A DNA stretch of 64,000 nt from JACMNW01 sp031406155. Lineage in GTDB: Bacteria > Pseudomonadota > Alphaproteobacteria > Rhodobacterales > Rhodobacteraceae. The first letter of the stretch is position 1. Each line of letters starts with the position of its first letter. The stretch spans positions 62,001-126,000 of the forward strand of contig JANOGW010000003.1 of the NCBI GenBank assembly GCA_031406155.1. The letters are read 5' to 3'. The translations under genes were made by a program, and so were the position numbers. This document shows, in pieces, positions 35,801-42,317 of this stretch. Below the pieces are notes generated by a model. It did not search any database, had not been told where the DNA came from, and saw nothing but the letters and a program-made list of their open reading frames with translations.

Positions 35801-36486
35801 GCACGCTGGGCGAGATTTTCATCGACATGCACAAGGAAGGTGCGGGCTTCCGCGCCATGATGAACAACTTCGCAATCGCTGTCAGCGTCGGCCTGCAATA
35901 CGGTGTTCCGCTTGAAGAATTTGTCGAAGCCTTCACCTTCACCCGGTTCGAGCCGGCTGGCATGGTGCAGGGCAATGACAGCATCAAGAACGCCACATCC
36001 ATTCTTGACTACATTTTCCGTGAATTGGCGGTCAGCTACCTTGACCGCACCGATCTTGCGCATGTCAAACCCGGTGGCACCTCGTTTGACGATCTTGGTC
36101 GTGGCGAAGAAGAGGGTAAGCGCAACATCACGGAAGTGGCCGAGGGCAGCACTTCGCTGAACTTCCTGAAGCAGATCAGCTCCACCGGGTATCTGCGCAA
36201 GCGCGTGCCGCAGGAACTGGTGGTGCATCAGGGCGGCATTGGGGGCACGGCCCTTGCCGGGAATTTCGACGCGGTTGCAACACTGAGCATGCTGGTGCCG
36301 GAAACGGGCTATACCGCAGGGGCAACTGCCCTTGCCACCGGAACCGTCAGCCTGGACTTGCGGGTGAAAGCCAAGATGCAGGGCTATGAAGGCGATCCCT
36401 GCGGCGAATGCGGCAACTACACGCTGGTGCGCAACGGGACCTGCATGAAGTGCAATACTTGTGGCGGGACGAGCGGGTGTAGCTGA
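32812..36486 (+). CDS. nrdJ: Vitamin B12-dependent ribonucleoside-diphosphate reductase (class II)
   Basis: Makes deoxyribonucleotides with adenosylcobalamin as radical generator, independent of oxygen. The start at 32812 (MKIERKFTTVQSGAYGDIGF) has GGAG upstream and gives 1224 residues. Landmarks are SPQWFNTGLHWAYGI, PHACFIQSVKDDL and GTGTNFSSLRGEGEKLSGGG. The active-site NPCSEYMFLDDTACNLASMNLLNFY region and APTGTIGLVMDCDTTGIEPDF follow. A C-terminal Cys-rich tail (GECGNYTLVRNGTCMKCNTCGGTSGCS) provides redox or zinc cysteines. The long leader holds NrdR-like and DnaA-like boxes. No cobalamin riboswitch was found in it. Confidence 0.96.
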   Translation: MKIERKFTTVQSGAYGDIGFGTTVSEIRNPDGTIVFRNDAVEVPQGWSQVASDVLAQKYFRKAGVPAALKRVKEKGVPEFLWRSVADESALADLPQDQRIVGETSAKQVFDRLAGAWTYWGWKGGYFTAESDARAYYDEMRFMLARQMAAPNSPQWFNTGLHWAYGIDGPSQGHYYVDYQTGKLTKSESAYEHPQPHACFIQSVKDDLVGDGGIMDLWVREARLFKYGSGTGTNFSSLRGEGEKLSGGGKSSGLMGFLKIGDRAAGAIKSGGTTRRAAKMVIIDMDHPDVEAFINWKVIEEQKVASLVAGSKMHEAKLNEIFAAIKGWDGSIADATDPAKNDALKVAIRGAKKVMIPETYINRVLQYARQGFSSIEFPTYDTDWDSEAYISVSGQNSNNSVRVTDAFLQAVKDDADWALIRRTDGKVAKTIKAKELWDQVGHAAWACADPGIQFHDTVNAWHTCPEDGAIRGSNPCSEYMFLDDTACNLASMNLLNFYNDGKFDSTAYMHATRLWTVTLEISVMMAQFPSKEIAQRSYDFRTLGLGYANIGGLLMNMGFGYDSAEGRALCGALSALMTGVSYATSAEMARELGAFPGHARNAAHMLRVIRNHRAAAYSKTSGYEGVNVNPVALDHTNCPDQTLVSLAKSAWDEALSLGEKHGYRNAQTTVIAPTGTIGLVMDCDTTGIEPDFALVKFKKLAGGGYFKIINQSVPAALEKLGYGSAQSAEIVAHAVGHGSIGNCPGINTTSLIGHGFGPRELEKIESALPSAFDIRFVFNQWTLGEDFCKGTLGIPPEKLADPTFDLLRHLGFTKAQIDAANDHVCGTMTLENAPFLKPEHYSVFDCANPCGKTGKRYLSVDAHIYMMAAAQSFISGAISKTINMPNSATIDETLAAYELSWSLGIKANALYRDGSKLSQPLASALVEDDEEAEEIFASGNNHEKAMVLAEKIVERVIIKEIVRSNREKLPERRKGYTQKAIVGGHKVYLRTGEYKDGTLGEIFIDMHKEGAGFRAMMNNFAIAVSVGLQYGVPLEEFVEAFTFTRFEPAGMVQGNDSIKNATSILDYIFRELAVSYLDRTDLAHVKPGGTSFDDLGRGEEEGKRNITEVAEGSTSLNFLKQISSTGYLRKRVPQELVVHQGGIGGTALAGNFDAVATLSMLVPETGYTAGATALATGTVSLDLRVKAKMQGYEGDPCGECGNYTLVRNGTCMKCNTCGGTSGCS

Positions 36487-36499
36487 ATTGAGATTGGGT

Positions 36500-36535
36500 T
36501 GGGGCGCGAAGCTGTAACTTCGCGCCCCAGCTTTC
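36500..36535 (+). terminator. Rho-independent terminator of nrdJ
   Basis: A 12-bp stem TGGGGCGCGAAG/CTTCGCGCCCCA (36500-36511, 36518-36529) lies 14 bases after the stop, followed by GCTTTCCT. The T tract is short but the stem is strong. Confidence 0.7.
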
Positions 36536-36650
36536 CTGCATTGTTGTTCACGCTGCAGGATAAGCTTTCTCGGCCCTAGCGGGTCGATGACCTTTATTGG
36601 TCACGAACGAGAATAGCAGGCAAGAGGCGTGCTCGCTTATACAGGTTTCC

Positions 36651-36677
36651 CCCACAGCAAACTGTGGGCCCCTGTGG
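36651..36677 (+). promoter_or_regulatory. Leader hairpin with two alternative right arms before the 62-aa gene
   Basis: CCCACAG (36651-36657) pairs perfectly with CTGTGGG (36662-36668) over a CAAA loop. A second CTGTGG (36672-36677) could pair instead. The second arm ends five bases before AAAGGAG, the ribosome site, so a switch is conceivable but unproven. Confidence 0.35.
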
Positions 36678-36695
36678 ACAAAAGGAGCGCCAGCG

Positions 36696-36884
36696 ATGGC
36701 CAAGAATACAGGTAATGATTTTCGTCGAGGCTCGGTGACTGGGCGAACCCAGTTTCAGCGACCAGATGATTTGTATCAAAAGCGGGACGAAAGGACTGGG
36801 CATTTTATGCCAGTGAAACAGTCACCCGGCCCTTACAAAGGTGTGGCAAAAGAGCCAGACGGCAGGGACACTAAAAACTCTTAG
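36696..36884 (+). CDS. Conserved small protein, 62 aa
   Basis: The start at 36696 (MAKNTGNDFRRGSVTGRTQFQ) follows AAAGGAGCGCCAGCG. It is hydrophilic and basic with no membrane segment. Blocks such as TGNDFRRGSVTGRTQF, YQKRDERTGHFMPVKQSPGPYKGVAKEPDGR resemble a widespread family of small uncharacterised bacterial proteins. A strong terminator follows at 36907-36937. Role unknown; the compact promoter-gene-terminator unit argues that it is real. Confidence 0.75.
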   Translation: MAKNTGNDFRRGSVTGRTQFQRPDDLYQKRDERTGHFMPVKQSPGPYKGVAKEPDGRDTKNS

Positions 36885-36906
36885 GCCCTCAGAATGCGCC
36901 AAATAA

Positions 36907-36937
36907 TCGGGCGGGGATCTGCTCCCCGCCCGTTTTT
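36907..36937 (+). terminator. Rho-independent terminator of the 62-aa gene
   Basis: A 10-bp stem CGGGCGGGGA/TCCCCGCCCG (36908-36917, 36923-36932) is followed by TTTTT. It abuts the 3' end of the convergent UxaA-type gene at 36936 and may serve both. Confidence 0.85.
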
Positions 36938-38462
36938 ACATCACCGCGCCCATCTGCCAAGGCACAAACTCCGCCCCGCCGAACCCCAAGGCTTCGCTTT
37001 TGGTTTCTTCGCCGGATGCAATTCGCAGGAACAACTCGAATATCTCGCGACCTTTGGCCTCCAGCGACACGCCATCGGTGATGATGTCACCGCAGTTGAT
37101 GTCCATGTCTTCAGCCATGCGGTCGTACATCTCGGTGTTGGTGGCAAGCTTGATGCAGGGGGTGGGTTTGTAGCCGGACACCGATCCGCGACCGGTGGTG
37201 AAGGCGATCAGGTTGGCACCCGATGCGATTTGGCCGGTGACAGAGCAGGGGTCGTAACCGGGGCTGTCCATGTAGACAAAACCGCGTTCAGTGATCGGTT
37301 CGGCGAACTTGTAAACCTGGGTCAATGGCGCAGTGCCGCCTTTGGCGACGGCTCCGAGTGACTTCTCGAGGATCGTCGTCAGACCTCCTTTTTTGTTGCC
37401 GGGCGAGGGGTTATTGTCCATCTCTCCACCATTGCGTGAAGTGTAGTTTTCCCACCAGCGGATGCGTTCGACGATCTTTGCACCAACTTCGGGGGTCACG
37501 GCGCGGCGGGTAAGCAGGTGTTCGGCCCCATAAATCTCGGGCGTCTCGGACAGGATCGTGGTGCCGCCGTGGGCGATCAGCAGGTCGGATGCGGCCCCCA
37601 GAGCCGGGTTCGCGGTGATGCCGGAATAGCCGTCCGAGCCACCGCATTGCATGCCGATCATCAGATGCTCCAGCCCGGCGGGGCTGCGGGTGGATTTGTT
37701 CGCAACCGCTGCCATTTCGCGCAGAAGGGCCACGCCGCGATCGATCGTGCGCCGTGTGCCGCCGGTCTGCTGGATGGTCATGTAGCGGAAATTGCCGTCA
37801 GCCCGCATCCGGCCAGCGCCAATAAGATCAGGGATTTGAAGGACTTCGCAGCCCAAGCCTACAAGAAGAATGCCGCCGAAGTTGGGGTTTCTTGCATAGC
37901 CTTGCAGGGTGCGGAACAAGGTATCGTAGCCTTCATCCTTGCCCGACATGCCGCAACCAGTGCCATGCACAATCGGCACGACACCGTCGACATTGGGGAA
38001 ATCTTTCAACCAGCCGTCGCGATCACAAGCCTCGGCGATGAAGCGGGCGACGGAACCGGAACAGTTGACAGACGTCAATATTCCCAAGTAGTTGCGCGTT
38101 CCAACTGAACCATCGGCGCGGTGATAGCCCATGAAATGCCGGGGTTCATTGACCGTTGGTAGCGACCTCAGGTCGGTCGAGAACGCGTAGTCCTGGTCGT
38201 GCGCACCCATGCCCAGGTTATGGACGTGCACATGGTCGCCCGGCGCGATGTCATCCGTTGCAACTCCAATAATCTGCCCATAACGGATAGCGCAACTTCC
38301 GGTTGCAATCGGTTGCAAGGCAATCTTATGGCCGCGTGGAACTGCCTGGGAAATCGGCGCATCCAGCCCGGCGACATGGCTGCCCGCGGAAATATCCTTC
38401 AGCGCAATGATCACATTGTCGGCGGTGTGCAGGCGGATGGTCTGGGCTTGTTCGGTTGTCAT
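36936..38462 (-). CDS. UxaA-family sugar-acid dehydratase (D-altronate dehydratase family), 508 aa
   Basis: The family removes water from aldonic acids to give 2-keto-3-deoxy acids, with an iron-dependent active site. An N-terminal SAF domain spans about residues 8-95 (HTADNVIIALKDISAGSHV...GDHVHVHNLGMG). The UxaA domain follows: GYHRADGSVGTRNYLGILTSVNCSGSVA, HGTGCGMSGKDEGY, GLGCEVLQIP, GMQCGGSDGYSGITANPALGA and DSPGYDPCSVTGQIASGANLIAFTTGRGS. In this cluster an L-fuconate-type (or D-arabinonate/L-galactonate) substrate fits better than altronate, because no uronate isomerase genes are present. Family members are known to work in non-phosphorylative L-fucose and D-arabinose routes. Divergent from the GntR gene across operator site 1. 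Confidence 0.88.
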   Translation of the reverse strand: MTTEQAQTIRLHTADNVIIALKDISAGSHVAGLDAPISQAVPRGHKIALQPIATGSCAIRYGQIIGVATDDIAPGDHVHVHNLGMGAHDQDYAFSTDLRSLPTVNEPRHFMGYHRADGSVGTRNYLGILTSVNCSGSVARFIAEACDRDGWLKDFPNVDGVVPIVHGTGCGMSGKDEGYDTLFRTLQGYARNPNFGGILLVGLGCEVLQIPDLIGAGRMRADGNFRYMTIQQTGGTRRTIDRGVALLREMAAVANKSTRSPAGLEHLMIGMQCGGSDGYSGITANPALGAASDLLIAHGGTTILSETPEIYGAEHLLTRRAVTPEVGAKIVERIRWWENYTSRNGGEMDNNPSPGNKKGGLTTILEKSLGAVAKGGTAPLTQVYKFAEPITERGFVYMDSPGYDPCSVTGQIASGANLIAFTTGRGSVSGYKPTPCIKLATNTEMYDRMAEDMDINCGDIITDGVSLEAKGREIFELFLRIASGEETKSEALGFGGAEFVPWQMGAVM

Positions 38463-38507
38463 GTGTTTTCAACCCAATGGGACAAATGGCCAAGTGCCGG
38501 GCGCGGC

Positions 38508-38544
38508 TTGACAGGGCGCTTTCGGAAGCTAACATGTTAGTATG
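38508..38544 (+). promoter_or_regulatory. Operator site 1 and promoter between uxaA-type gene and gntR
   Basis: CTAACATGTTAG (38529-38540) is a perfect 12-base palindrome. TTGACA (38508-38513) and TAACAT (38530-38535) with a 16-base spacer form a plausible promoter, whose -10 lies inside the palindrome. The expected start point falls at the ATG of gntR (38542). Sites 2-4 share the motif. Confidence 0.8.
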
Positions 38545-39276
38545 CTACAAGCTGGAGCCATCCCGCCGCAAGAGGAAAACCAGCCGCGTCGTGCCTTGCG
38601 GCCGCTTGAGGGTTTTGCCGGCTCGCTTGCGCAAAAGGTCTATCTTTCGCTGAAAGACGCGATCCTGACGCTGACCTTCCGGCCCGGTGAAATTTTGCGC
38701 AAGTCCGAGATTTGCGCCGAACTTGGCGTATCACGGTCGCCGGTTGCTGAAGCCGTGGCGCGCCTTGCCGCCGAGGCGCTGGTTGATGTGGTACCACAGG
38801 CGGGCACGTTTGTGGCGCGATTTTCAATGGAAGAGATCCGCGAAGGCGCGTTCCTGCGCGAGGCTTTGGAACTGGCGGCGATTGATCTGGTGTCGTGCAA
38901 CATCACCGAGGATCAACTTGTGCTGCTGCGGCGCAACCTGCGGGTTCAGGAGGCATTAGTTTCCGACAGCGATTTCAAGGGCTTCCACCAGCTTGATGCG
39001 CAGATGCACGAGCTGATCTTATCCTTCACCGGGTTTCGCAGACTGGCAGCCTTGTCGGAAACCAGCTGGGTGCATGTGAACCGGGCGCGCCAGTTGGTGT
39101 TGCCCGCACCGGGTCGGGTTCAAGCCACGCTAAAGGAACACCACGCGATATTGGCAGCACTGGAGGCGCATGATCCGGTCGCCGCCCGTACCGCCACCCA
39201 GCATCATCTGCGCCAGTTGATCCTTGTGCTCGAACCGCTGGTGCGCGAACGTCCCGAATTGTTCACGCCAGGTTAG
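38542..39276 (+). CDS. GntR-family transcriptional regulator, FCD type, 244 aa
   Basis: A probable repressor of the sugar cluster. The winged helix (about residues 28-95) reads LAQKVYLSLKDAILTLTFRPGEILRKSEICAELGVSRSPVAEAVARLAAEALVDVVPQAGTFVA. The FCD ligand domain follows (FLREALELAAIDLV, FKGFHQLDAQMHELIL, HVNRARQLVLP, KEHHAILAALEAHDPVAARTATQHHL) with the Asp/His residues that usually bind a metal. The ATG at 38542 has no ribosome site and coincides with the predicted +1, so the mRNA may be leaderless. It lies divergent from the dehydratase, with the palindrome CTAACATGTTAG overlapping its promoter, which suggests autoregulation. Confidence 0.92.
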   Translation: MLQAGAIPPQEENQPRRALRPLEGFAGSLAQKVYLSLKDAILTLTFRPGEILRKSEICAELGVSRSPVAEAVARLAAEALVDVVPQAGTFVARFSMEEIREGAFLREALELAAIDLVSCNITEDQLVLLRRNLRVQEALVSDSDFKGFHQLDAQMHELILSFTGFRRLAALSETSWVHVNRARQLVLPAPGRVQATLKEHHAILAALEAHDPVAARTATQHHLRQLILVLEPLVRERPELFTPG

Positions 39277-39282
39277 GTTGGT

Positions 39283-40317
39283 CTATGCACCGACAGGGGC
39301 ATCTGCGCGCAGTAACCCTTCGGCCTTCAGATCGGCCCACAGCGCTGCAGGGATGATGGCACTGGCCGCAACCACATTGGCATCGACCTCGGACATGCCC
39401 TGCCCGCCTGGGATCACCGACACCACCGCCGGGTGGCGCAGCGGAAACTGGAAGGCTGCATCAACCATGCGCGTGCCGTGCGCCTTGCACACCGCTTCAA
39501 TCTTGGTGACGCGGGCAAGGATATGCGGCGGGGCCGGATCGTAGTTGTAGTACGCCCCCGGCTTTGCCCCGGTCGCCAGAACGCCCGAGTTGTAGGGCCC
39601 GCCGACGATGATGCCGATGCCGCGATCCGTGGCCATCGGAAGAAACGATTGCAGCGCCTCTTGCTCCAGCAAGGTATAGCGGCCCGCCAGCAGGAAAAGA
39701 TCAAAATCGCCGTGTTCGGTCAGCCACTGGCAGGGCTGCCATTCATTGACGCCCGCACCGAAGGCTTTGATCACCCCGGCCTCGCGCAATGCCAAAAGTG
39801 CGTGGTAGCCGCCCGACATGAACTCGGCCAGTTTGGCGTCCAGCACCTCTTGGTTCTTATGGTTGAACACATCCAGATCATGCGCCAGCAGGATATCGAT
39901 CCGGTCCAAACCCAGCCGTTCCAGCGAAAACTCCACCGACCGCATGACACCGTCATAGCTGTAGTCGTAGATTTCTCTGCGCGCGGGTACGTCGAAAAAC
40001 TTGCCGATGCAGTCGCGGTCCTCGCCTTTATGGGGCAGCCGAAACAGCCGCCCGATCTTGGTTGACAGCACATAGTCATCCCGCTGTTTTCCACGCAGGA
40101 ATGTGTTCAGCCGCGTCTCCGACAGGCCAAGGCCATAAAGCGGCGCCGTGTCGAAAAACCGCACCCCTGCATCCCACGCACGGCTTAAAGTGTCCTGTGC
40201 GTCATCTTCGGAAATCGCCCGGTACAGATTGCCCAATGGGGCTGCGCCGAACCCCAGTTCGGTGAAGGTCAGCCCGCCGTTGCCGGTTCTGTCCCAATGA
40301 CGTATCTTCAATTGCAT
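39283..40317 (-). CDS. Aldo/keto reductase, L-fucose or D-threo-aldose dehydrogenase-like, 344 aa
   Basis: NAD(P)-dependent oxidation of a free sugar to its lactone is the expected role. The start at 40317 (MQLKIRHWDRTGNGGLTFTELGFGAAPLG) follows GGAGGGG. AKR marks are GFGAAPLGNLYRAISEDDAQ, the catalytic GVRFFDTAPLYGLGLSE (Asp, Tyr) and VLSTKIGRLF (Lys). DRIDILLAHDLD (His position) follows. The FNHKNQ...FGAGVNEWQPCQ stretch resembles the pyridoxal/aldose dehydrogenase branch. Divergent from the BtpA gene across operator site 2 and only 6 bases from the end of gntR on the opposite strand. Confidence 0.85.
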   Translation of the reverse strand: MQLKIRHWDRTGNGGLTFTELGFGAAPLGNLYRAISEDDAQDTLSRAWDAGVRFFDTAPLYGLGLSETRLNTFLRGKQRDDYVLSTKIGRLFRLPHKGEDRDCIGKFFDVPARREIYDYSYDGVMRSVEFSLERLGLDRIDILLAHDLDVFNHKNQEVLDAKLAEFMSGGYHALLALREAGVIKAFGAGVNEWQPCQWLTEHGDFDLFLLAGRYTLLEQEALQSFLPMATDRGIGIIVGGPYNSGVLATGAKPGAYYNYDPAPPHILARVTKIEAVCKAHGTRMVDAAFQFPLRHPAVVSVIPGGQGMSEVDANVVAASAIIPAALWADLKAEGLLRADAPVGA

Positions 40318-40350
40318 GTGCCCCTCCATGATGGCTAACATGCTAGTATG
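40312..40350 (+). promoter_or_regulatory. Operator site 2 and promoter between the aldo/keto reductase and BtpA genes
   Basis: CTAACATGCTAG (40335-40346) differs from site 1 by one base. It is followed by the same TATG, whose ATG (40348) starts the BtpA gene. TTGCAT (40312-40317) with an 18-base spacer to TAACAT is a possible -35. The divergent aldo/keto reductase starts at 40317. Confidence 0.72.
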
Positions 40351-41217
40351 AATCAGCCCGGCGCGCACTCGTTTCATGACGGGGCCGGGAAAAAAACGGG
40401 GCCGGCTTTGGGCAATTTCAGGCGTGTATTCAGGGCGGGCAAGCCTGTGATTGCGATGGTGCATCTGGGGGCGCTGCCCGGCACGCCGCTTTATGACGCG
40501 GACGCGGGGCTGGAAGGGCTGGTCCGCGGCGCGCGGGCTGATTTACAGGCGCTGCAGGAAGCCGGCTTTGATGCGGTGATGTTTGGCAATGAAAACGACC
40601 GACCCTATGAATTCAAGGTCGATGTCGCCTCGACCGCCACAATGGCCTTTGTGATCGGCCAGTTGCGCGGTGAAATTACCGTGCCGTTTGGCGTCAACGT
40701 GCTGTGGGATCCGATCAGTTCAGTAGCCCTTGCCGCGGCCACCGGGGCGGCGTTCGTGCGTGAAATTTTCACTGGTACCTACGCCAGCGACATGGGGCCC
40801 TGGACGCCGGATGCGGGAGCTGCGTTGCGCTATCGCGGGCGGTTGGGGCGCGGCGATCTGGCGATGCTTTACAACGTCAGCGCCGAATTTGCCGACAGCC
40901 TTGATCGGCGCAGCTTGCCTGACCGTGCCCGATCTGCGGTTTTCTCATCGATCCCCGATGCGGTGCTCGTCTCGGGGCAGATCACCGGTGAAGCGGCGAA
41001 AATGGTCGATCTTGAGGCGGTCAAGGCGGTGCTGCCTGATGTGCCGGTGCTGGCTAATACCGGGGTGAAACATGCCACCGTTGCGGATGTTTTGCAGGTA
41101 GCGGACGGCTGCATCGTGGGGTCGGCTTTGAAGGTTGACGGCCATACCTGGAACGCGGTTGATCCAGACCGCGCAATGGATTTCATGGCGCGCGTGCGCC
41201 GCACAAGGGGGGCATGA
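40348..41217 (+). CDS. BtpA/SgcQ-family protein, 289 aa
   Basis: A TIM-barrel family of unsettled function; cyanobacterial BtpA affects photosystem I assembly, while enteric SgcQ is in a sugar operon. Blocks seen are KPVIAMVHLGALPGTPLYD, GFDAVMFGNENDRPYEF, VPFGVNVLWDPISSVALAAATGAAFVREIFTGTYASDMG, DAVLVSGQITGEAAK and VLANTGVKHATVADVLQVADGCIVGSALK. The ATG at 40348 lacks a ribosome site and sits at the predicted +1 of a promoter overlapping operator site 2. A later start (near KPVIAMVH) is possible. It overlaps the M42 gene by four bases and precedes an FGGY kinase. Given the context a sugar-related role is likelier than photosystem assembly. Confidence 0.85.
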   Translation: MNQPGAHSFHDGAGKKTGPALGNFRRVFRAGKPVIAMVHLGALPGTPLYDADAGLEGLVRGARADLQALQEAGFDAVMFGNENDRPYEFKVDVASTATMAFVIGQLRGEITVPFGVNVLWDPISSVALAAATGAAFVREIFTGTYASDMGPWTPDAGAALRYRGRLGRGDLAMLYNVSAEFADSLDRRSLPDRARSAVFSSIPDAVLVSGQITGEAAKMVDLEAVKAVLPDVPVLANTGVKHATVADVLQVADGCIVGSALKVDGHTWNAVDPDRAMDFMARVRRTRGA

Positions 41218-42314
41218 TGCAGGACCGTCTGCGCGCCGATCTGACAGACCTGATGCTGACACCTGGGCTGTCTGGCCATGAGGAACGCGTGGCCGCCGTG
41301 ATCCGTGCCCAGCTGGACGGCATTGGTGTTGGCAGCAGGACCGACCGCATGGGCAATCTGATTGCCAGCTTCGCGGGGCACGCGGATCGCCCCTCGGTCA
41401 TGCTGTTCACCCATATGGACCAGCTCGGTTTTTTCGTGCGCCGGATCGAGGCGGACGGCCTGATCCGCGTCGAACGGATGGGCGGCGTGTCGGAACGCGC
41501 GATGGCGGCCCAGGCGGTGCTGTGTTGCGTGGGGGAAGGCCGCGATGTGCCGGGCATCATCATGAACAAGGCGCATCACGCGACCACCCCGGATGAGAAA
41601 TACAAAGTGCTGACCGCACCCGAGATCATGATCGACACCGGCCATGGATCGAAAGCGGCGGTGGAGGCTGCGGGCGTGCAGATCGGCACGCCTGTCGTCT
41701 ATGCGCCGCGTGTGCTGCCGCTGGCGGGGGGGCGCATCGCGGGCACGTCGGTGGATGACCGTGCGGGCTGTGCGGTGCTGATCGAAGTTGCGCGCGCGTT
41801 GGCGGGACAGGACCTGCGCACCGGCCCGACCGTGCATCTGGTCTGGACCGTACAAGAGGAGTTCAACCTGCGGGGCGCGCAAGTGGCCGCACAGGTTCTG
41901 CACCCAGACATTGCCATTCAGATTGATCTGATGCAGGCGTCGGACACCCCCGATATGGCGACGCGCGGCGAGATGGTGCTGGGTGGCGGGCCGGGGATCA
42001 GCCTCTATTCCTTCCATGGGCGTGGCACCTTGAATGGCACCATACCGCACCCGGCGATGGTCCGGCTGATGGAGGAGGCCGCAGCCTCCGCAGGCCTGGC
42101 CTTGCAACGATCGGCGCAGGTCGGCGTGCTGACCGATCTGTCCTATGTGCAACTGGTGGGGCAGGGCGTCGCGGCGATTGATATCGGATTTCCGATGCGG
42201 CATGCGCATTCGGCGGTGGAATGCTGCGATCTGGCCGATCTGGAAGGGCTGACGCGGCTGTGCCTTGCCGCCCTTGACCAGATCCCTATGGGCATGAACC
42301 TGAACCGGGGGTGA
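41214..42314 (+). CDS. M42-family metallo-hydrolase (SgcX-like), 366 aa
   Basis: A di-zinc hydrolase of the M42 aminopeptidase/endoglucanase-like family. Metal and catalytic residues are visible: His in LFTHMDQLGF, bridging Asp in GTSVDDRAGC, the Glu-Glu pair in WTVQEEFNLRGA, Asp in IAIQIDLMQAS and the last His in MRHAHSAVE. The ATGA overlap with the BtpA gene and the 3-base gap to the FGGY kinase show one operon. In the enteric sgc operon a BtpA-family (SgcQ) and an M42-family (SgcX) gene are also paired. The real substrate is not known; it may be a sugar conjugate rather than a peptide. Confidence 0.87.
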   Translation: MMQDRLRADLTDLMLTPGLSGHEERVAAVIRAQLDGIGVGSRTDRMGNLIASFAGHADRPSVMLFTHMDQLGFFVRRIEADGLIRVERMGGVSERAMAAQAVLCCVGEGRDVPGIIMNKAHHATTPDEKYKVLTAPEIMIDTGHGSKAAVEAAGVQIGTPVVYAPRVLPLAGGRIAGTSVDDRAGCAVLIEVARALAGQDLRTGPTVHLVWTVQEEFNLRGAQVAAQVLHPDIAIQIDLMQASDTPDMATRGEMVLGGGPGISLYSFHGRGTLNGTIPHPAMVRLMEEAAASAGLALQRSAQVGVLTDLSYVQLVGQGVAAIDIGFPMRHAHSAVECCDLADLEGLTRLCLAALDQIPMGMNLNRG

Positions 42315-42317
42315 GCG

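Noticed and set aside
40348..41217. BtpA as a photosystem assembly factor linked to the nearby puc genes
   Set aside because: It shares operator and operon structure with the sugar genes and lies 5 kb from puc behind unrelated operons; the family also occurs in non-phototrophs beside sugar genes.
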